Assembly (NCBI GenBank): GCA_027365475.1
Contig: DAHXNI010000031.1
Location: 1-64,000, forward strand
DNA: 64,000 bases
Source: Pseudomonadota bacterium
GTDB lineage: Bacteria; Pseudomonadota; Gammaproteobacteria; JAKAQQ01
Direction: 5' to 3'
The translations under genes were made by a program, and so were the position numbers. Shown piece after piece: positions 60,774 to 64,000 of this stretch (within the stretch, counting starts at the first letter, position 1; every line of letters starts with the position of its first letter). The notes under the pieces are model-generated. The model ran no database searches and was not told where the DNA came from. It saw only the letters and a program-made list of their open reading frames with translations.

Positions 60774-61859
60774 ATGCCCTCCAACCCCCATATTTTTGCG
60801 ATTCGCCCCTACCAGCCGGGGAAGCCCATCGAAGAGGTCGAACGGGAATACGGGCTGCATTCGGTCATCAAACTGGCTTCGAACGAAAACGCGCTCGGTC
60901 CGAGTCCAAAAGCACTCCTGGCTGCACAAAAAGCGCTGACACGGAGTGCTTTGTATCCGGATAGCACCGCTTTTACCCTGGTTCAAAAGCTTGCAGAAAA
61001 GCACAAGTTGCCAGAAGACCATTTCGTGATGGGGACGGGATCCGATCACGTGTTCATGCTATTGGCCCTGGTTCTTCTGAATCCGGCGGTCAATGCCGTG
61101 ATTTCCGAATACACATTTCCGACCTATGCCATTGCTACCCATTCGGTCGGAGCCGAACTCCGGATTGCACGCGCGGGCCCCGGTCTGGGCCATTCGGTCG
61201 ATCATTTGCTCGCGGCCGTCGATCCATCTACGCGGGTCGTTTTCGTCGATAATCCCAACAATCCGGTTGGAAGTTATCTGCCCGGAGGCGAGGTCGAGCG
61301 TTTGCTCAGAAGCCTGTCTCCAGATGTCACTCTGGTACTCGATGAGGCTTACTTCGAGTTTGCCAATGCTCCGGATTATGTATCAGGCCTGGAATATGTT
61401 GGACGCTATCCCAACCTGATCGTCACCCGAACCTTCTCCAAGGCGTATGGCTTGGCCGGGTTCAGGATTGGTTATGGCGTGACGCAGCCAGCTCTGGTCG
61501 ATCTCCTGAAGCGTGTGCGCCTGCCATTCAGTCTGAGCCACGTGGCCCTGGCGGCAGCCGAAGCAGCCTTGTCCGACCACGCACACCTCAACAAAACCCG
61601 TGCCTTGATTGAGACTGAACGACCCCTTTTGGCTCAAAACCTGGCCCGCATGCTGCCCCAGGTGTTGCCTGGAGCCGGAAATTTCATATCAGCGAGGACC
61701 CCCATGCCAGCGCAGGATTTATTTGTGATGCTTCTCAAGCGTGGCATCATTATTCGGCCGCTTGGAGCCATGGGGCTGCCGGATTTCATCCGTATCACAG
61801 TCGGGCTACCAGATGAGAACCAAGCTCTCCTGAAAGCCCTGTCCGACATTCTTGGGTGA
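60774..61859 (+). CDS. hisC: Histidinol-phosphate aminotransferase
   Basis: This encodes 361 aa from the ATG at 60774; a longer open frame runs into serC. It is a PLP enzyme with KLASNENALGPSP, DNPNNPVGSYLP, DEAYFEFA and the Schiff-base Lys223 in TFSKAYGLAGFRIGYG. It is the HisC2 type, which in Pseudomonas sits after pheA and before aroA and acts on histidinol phosphate or aromatic substrates. Here it lies between serC and cmk. Its TGA is in the same frame as cmk, whose coding begins four codons on. Confidence 0.94.
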   Translation: MPSNPHIFAIRPYQPGKPIEEVEREYGLHSVIKLASNENALGPSPKALLAAQKALTRSALYPDSTAFTLVQKLAEKHKLPEDHFVMGTGSDHVFMLLALVLLNPAVNAVISEYTFPTYAIATHSVGAELRIARAGPGLGHSVDHLLAAVDPSTRVVFVDNPNNPVGSYLPGGEVERLLRSLSPDVTLVLDEAYFEFANAPDYVSGLEYVGRYPNLIVTRTFSKAYGLAGFRIGYGVTQPALVDLLKRVRLPFSLSHVALAAAEAALSDHAHLNKTRALIETERPLLAQNLARMLPQVLPGAGNFISARTPMPAQDLFVMLLKRGIIIRPLGAMGLPDFIRITVGLPDENQALLKALSDILG

Positions 61860-61871
61860 GAGACGACGAAC

Positions 61872-62552
61872 CTGGTCACTTCGTCGGTCCCCGTACTCAC
61901 GATTGACGGCCCAGGTGGCGCAGGAAAGGGAACCGTTGCGTCGGGTCTGGCTCTGAGGGCCGGGTGGCACTGGCTCGACAGTGGCAGTCTCTACCGCGCA
62001 CTCGGCTGGCTTGCAGCACGAGAAAACCTGCTCGATGCTCCAGATGATGCGCTGACCCACCTTCTGGAGCGCATCCACGTCGAGCCCGACGGTCCCGCGA
62101 CTCGCGTCGTAGTGGATGGGCAGGACCTTGACGGGTTGATCAGCGACGAACGGGCAGGCGAGCGGGCCTCGCGTATCGCGACTCGTCCCCTTGTTCGGGC
62201 CCGACTGCTTCCACTGCAGCGGACATGCCGCGTGAAGCCCGGTCTCGTGACTGATGGACGCGATATGGGCACGGTTGTGTTTCCAGATGCGGAACTCAAG
62301 ATTTTTCTTACGGCAAGCCCCGAGGCACGTGCCCAGCGACGGCTTAAGCAGTTGAATGCACTAGGAGTTCATGATAATCTAGCTCGCTTGACTCGTGAAA
62401 TTGCAGCCCGCGATGAACGGGATGAGGCCCGTCCGCTCTCTCCGCTCAAGCCTGCACCCGATGCATGGGTGGTCGACAGTACCCATCTCAGTGCCGAGCA
62501 GGTGATTGAAGAGATTTGGGAGGCGGGAGGTAGTTTTTTTGAGTCGCCTTGA
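61872..62552 (+). CDS. cmk: Cytidylate kinase with a non-canonical start
   Basis: The product is 226 aa if initiated at CTG 61872. The P-loop TIDGPGGAGKGT must be included, but between the hisC TGA (same frame) and the P-loop there is no ATG, GTG or TTG: only GAG ACG ACG AAC CTG GTC and so on. GGTGAG lies about 11 nt before the CTG. Conserved parts are DSGSLYRALGWLA, VTDGRDMGTVVFPDAELKIF and RDERDEARPLSPLKPA. The enzyme phosphorylates CMP and dCMP. CTG initiation is the simplest reading; stop readthrough or a sequence error are alternatives. Confidence 0.9.
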   Translation: MVTSSVPVLTIDGPGGAGKGTVASGLALRAGWHWLDSGSLYRALGWLAARENLLDAPDDALTHLLERIHVEPDGPATRVVVDGQDLDGLISDERAGERASRIATRPLVRARLLPLQRTCRVKPGLVTDGRDMGTVVFPDAELKIFLTASPEARAQRRLKQLNALGVHDNLARLTREIAARDERDEARPLSPLKPAPDAWVVDSTHLSAEQVIEEIWEAGGSFFESP

Positions 62553-62665
62553 TTTTTTGAGTCTGGGCCTTAAGGGAAGGGGTCTGATCGTTCACACGCT
62601 TCTTGGACCGGGATTGGCTCAAGCTGCGGACTTACCGAAAAGTGCCACCGGCACGGGATTTCTGA
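62553..62665 (+). promoter_or_regulatory. rpsA leader region
   Basis: This 113-bp leader holds a hairpin GTGCC-ACC-GGCAC (62642-62654) ending 11 nt before the rpsA ATG and no strong Shine-Dalgarno. In E. coli the rpsA leader folds into hairpins that replace a strong SD and allow S1 to repress its own mRNA, so a similar role is plausible here, but structure beyond this hairpin was not examined. Confidence 0.4.
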
Positions 62666-64000
62666 ATGTCGGAATCGTTTGCTGAACTACTCGAAGAAAG
62701 CCTCGCACAAACCCAACTCAACCCTGGCAGCATCATCAAGGCCCGGGTGATTTCCATCAATCCGGATGTCGTCATTGTCAATGCTGGACTCAAGTCGGAA
62801 GGCGTGATTCCGATCGACCAGTTTCGTGACGACGGAGGATCCGTACTGATCCAGGTTGGTGACGAGGTCGAGGTGGCCATCGATACGCTGGAAGACGGAA
62901 TGGGAGAAACACGCCTGTCACGCGAGCGCGCCAAGCGCCTCCGTGCATGGAAGGAACTGGAAGAGGCATTCGAGAAACAGGATATCGTGACCGGTACGAT
63001 CACGGGCAAAGTCAAAGGCGGGTTTACCGTCAATCTGAGTGAAATCCGGGCATTTCTCCCCGGCTCGCTGGTTGATATCCGGCCTGTGCGAGATTCTTCC
63101 TACCTCGAAGGACGTCCCCTCCAATTCAAGATCATCAAGCTGGATCAAAAACGGAATAATGTCGTTGTTTCACGTCGTGCCGTGGTTGAAGCGGAAAACA
63201 TGGGCGAGCGGGAATCGCTCATGGAAAAGATCAAGGAAGGTGCCATTCTCAAGGGAATCGTCAAGAACCTGACCGAATATGGAGCATTTGTTGATTTGGG
63301 AGGTATTGACGGCCTGCTGCATATTACCGATATGGCCTGGCGTCGTGTCCGGAATCCATCCGAAATCGTGACCGTTGGCCAGGAAATTGAAGTCAAGGTA
63401 CTGCGATTTGATCGCGAGCGGAACCGTGTCTCCTTGGGCATCAAGCAGCTCGGGGAAGATCCATGGACCGATATCGATCGCAGGCATCCCGTTGCAAGCC
63501 GGACCTATGGCCGGGTGACCAACGTAACGGAATATGGCTGCTTTGTTGAGATCGAGCCGGGTGTGGAGGGTTTGGTGCATCTGTCCGAGATGGACTGGAC
63601 GTCACGTAATGTAAACCCGGCCAAGGTGGTGCACGTGGGCGATGAGAAAGAAGTCAAGGTTTTGGAGATTGATACTGAACGGAGGAGGATTTCATTGGGC
63701 ATGAAGCAGTGCACCCCCAATCCATGGGAAGATTTTGCCGCAAACCACAAAAAAGGCGAGCGCATCCTCGGAAAAATCAAATCCATTACTGATTTTGGTA
63801 TCTTTGTGGGGCTTGATGGAGGGATCGACGGATTGGTACACGTATCGGATATCTCATGGGATCAACCTGGTGAAGAGGTGATACGGAATTACAAGAAGGG
63901 GGACGAAATTGAGGCTGTTCTCTTGTCCGTGGATCCTGAACGAGAGCGAATCTCGATCGGCATCAAGCAACTGGCTCAGGACCCATTTACAGGCTACCTG
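62666..64000 (+). CDS. rpsA: 30S ribosomal protein S1 (cut by window end)
   Basis: 445 codons are present from ATG 62666 and the frame is open to the last base; the family is about 550-560 aa, so about 110 residues lie outside. Repeated S1 domains are clear: about 20-87, 105-170, 190-260, 277-346 and 363-433, with the typical [19 protein letters not shown] and [10 protein letters not shown] strands and the [18 protein letters not shown] linkers. It binds mRNA and starts translation of structured leaders. It closes the conserved cmk-rpsA pair. Confidence 0.97.
   Translation, partial: MSESFAELLEESLAQTQLNPGSIIKARVISINPDVVIVNAGLKSEGVIPIDQFRDDGGSVLIQVGDEVEVAIDTLEDGMGETRLSRERAKRLRAWKELEEAFEKQDIVTGTITGKVKGGFTVNLSEIRAFLPGSLVDIRPVRDSSYLEGRPLQFKIIKLDQKRNNVVVSRRAVVEAENMGERESLMEKIKEGAILKGIVKNLTEYGAFVDLGGIDGLLHITDMAWRRVRNPSEIVTVGQEIEVKVLRFDRERNRVSLGIKQLGEDPWTDIDRRHPVASRTYGRVTNVTEYGCFVEIEPGVEGLVHLSEMDWTSRNVNPAKVVHVGDEKEVKVLEIDTERRRISLGMKQCTPNPWEDFAANHKKGERILGKIKSITDFGIFVGLDGGIDGLVHVSDISWDQPGEEVIRNYKKGDEIEAVLLSVDPERERISIGIKQLAQDPFTGYL

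Noticed and set aside
1-64000. CRISPR array, rRNA, transposase, integrase or prophage genes
   Set aside because: No regularly spaced direct repeats, rRNA segments or recognisable transposase/integrase/phage proteins were seen; the only mobile DNA supported is the group II intron remnant.

Overview
The window is a contiguous, gene-dense piece of a gammaproteobacterial chromosome. Two conserved gammaproteobacterial neighbourhoods show this. One is uvrY-(x)-uvrC-pgsA with tRNA-Gly, tRNA-Cys and tRNA-Leu. The other is the Pseudomonas-type chain yciK-like SDR ... mupP-ubiG-mtaD-mtnA-gyrA-serC-hisC-cmk-rpsA. The lineage below class cannot be settled from sequence reading alone. A System I cytochrome c maturation operon, a hopanoid-associated glycosyltransferase, copper tolerance genes and an isocitrate dehydrogenase with NAD-type cofactor residues would suit a respiring, possibly autotrophic or methylotrophic bacterium (inference).

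Layout. 0.3-6.6 kb: a small secreted protein, DegV and DinB family proteins, a minus-strand operon (saccharopine dehydrogenase-like, ALDH7-like, uppP) and a MAPEG protein. 6.6-13 kb: a TetR-controlled RND efflux operon with a perfect 17-bp operator. 13-20 kb: pirin, icd, uvrY, a thioredoxin/NHL protein, uvrC, pgsA. 20.1-21.7 kb: three tRNA genes and an internally deleted class C-like group II intron sitting directly behind a strong terminator. 21.7-30.7 kb: HAF-repeat protein, Ada/AlkA fusion, ogt, LOG protein, S9 peptidase, acyl-CoA dehydrogenase. 30.9-37.8 kb: complete ccmABCDEFGHI, including the 58-codon ccmD. 37.8-43.9 kb: CbpA-like DnaJ, GNAT, a membrane protein behind an AT-rich palindrome cluster, and several envelope proteins. 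43.9-53 kb: SDR, a degenerate squalene/phytoene synthase homologue, hpnB, an OmpR/EnvZ-type operon and a copper cluster ending in a CopD-cupredoxin fusion. 53-64 kb: mupP, ubiG, mtaD, mtnA, gyrA, serC, hisC, cmk, and rpsA (cut by the window end).

How the genes work together. The RND operon forms a tripartite pump under local repression. The ccm genes build periplasmic c-type cytochromes. mtaD and mtnA salvage methylthioadenosine. The Ada/AlkA fusion and ogt together cover alkylation sensing, base excision and direct reversal. copC, the CopD-cupredoxin fusion and two uncharacterised envelope proteins form a copper-handling module. Most operons are tightly packed with 4-bp or TGATG/TAATG overlaps, so translational coupling is likely.

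The most notable points are: the intron remnant at its canonical terminator target; NAD-type residues in icd; Val at GyrA position 83; cmk without an ATG/GTG/TTG start, in frame behind the hisC stop; loss of pheA and aroA from the gyrA-rpsA cluster; and a putative leaderless promoter with OmpR-like direct repeats.
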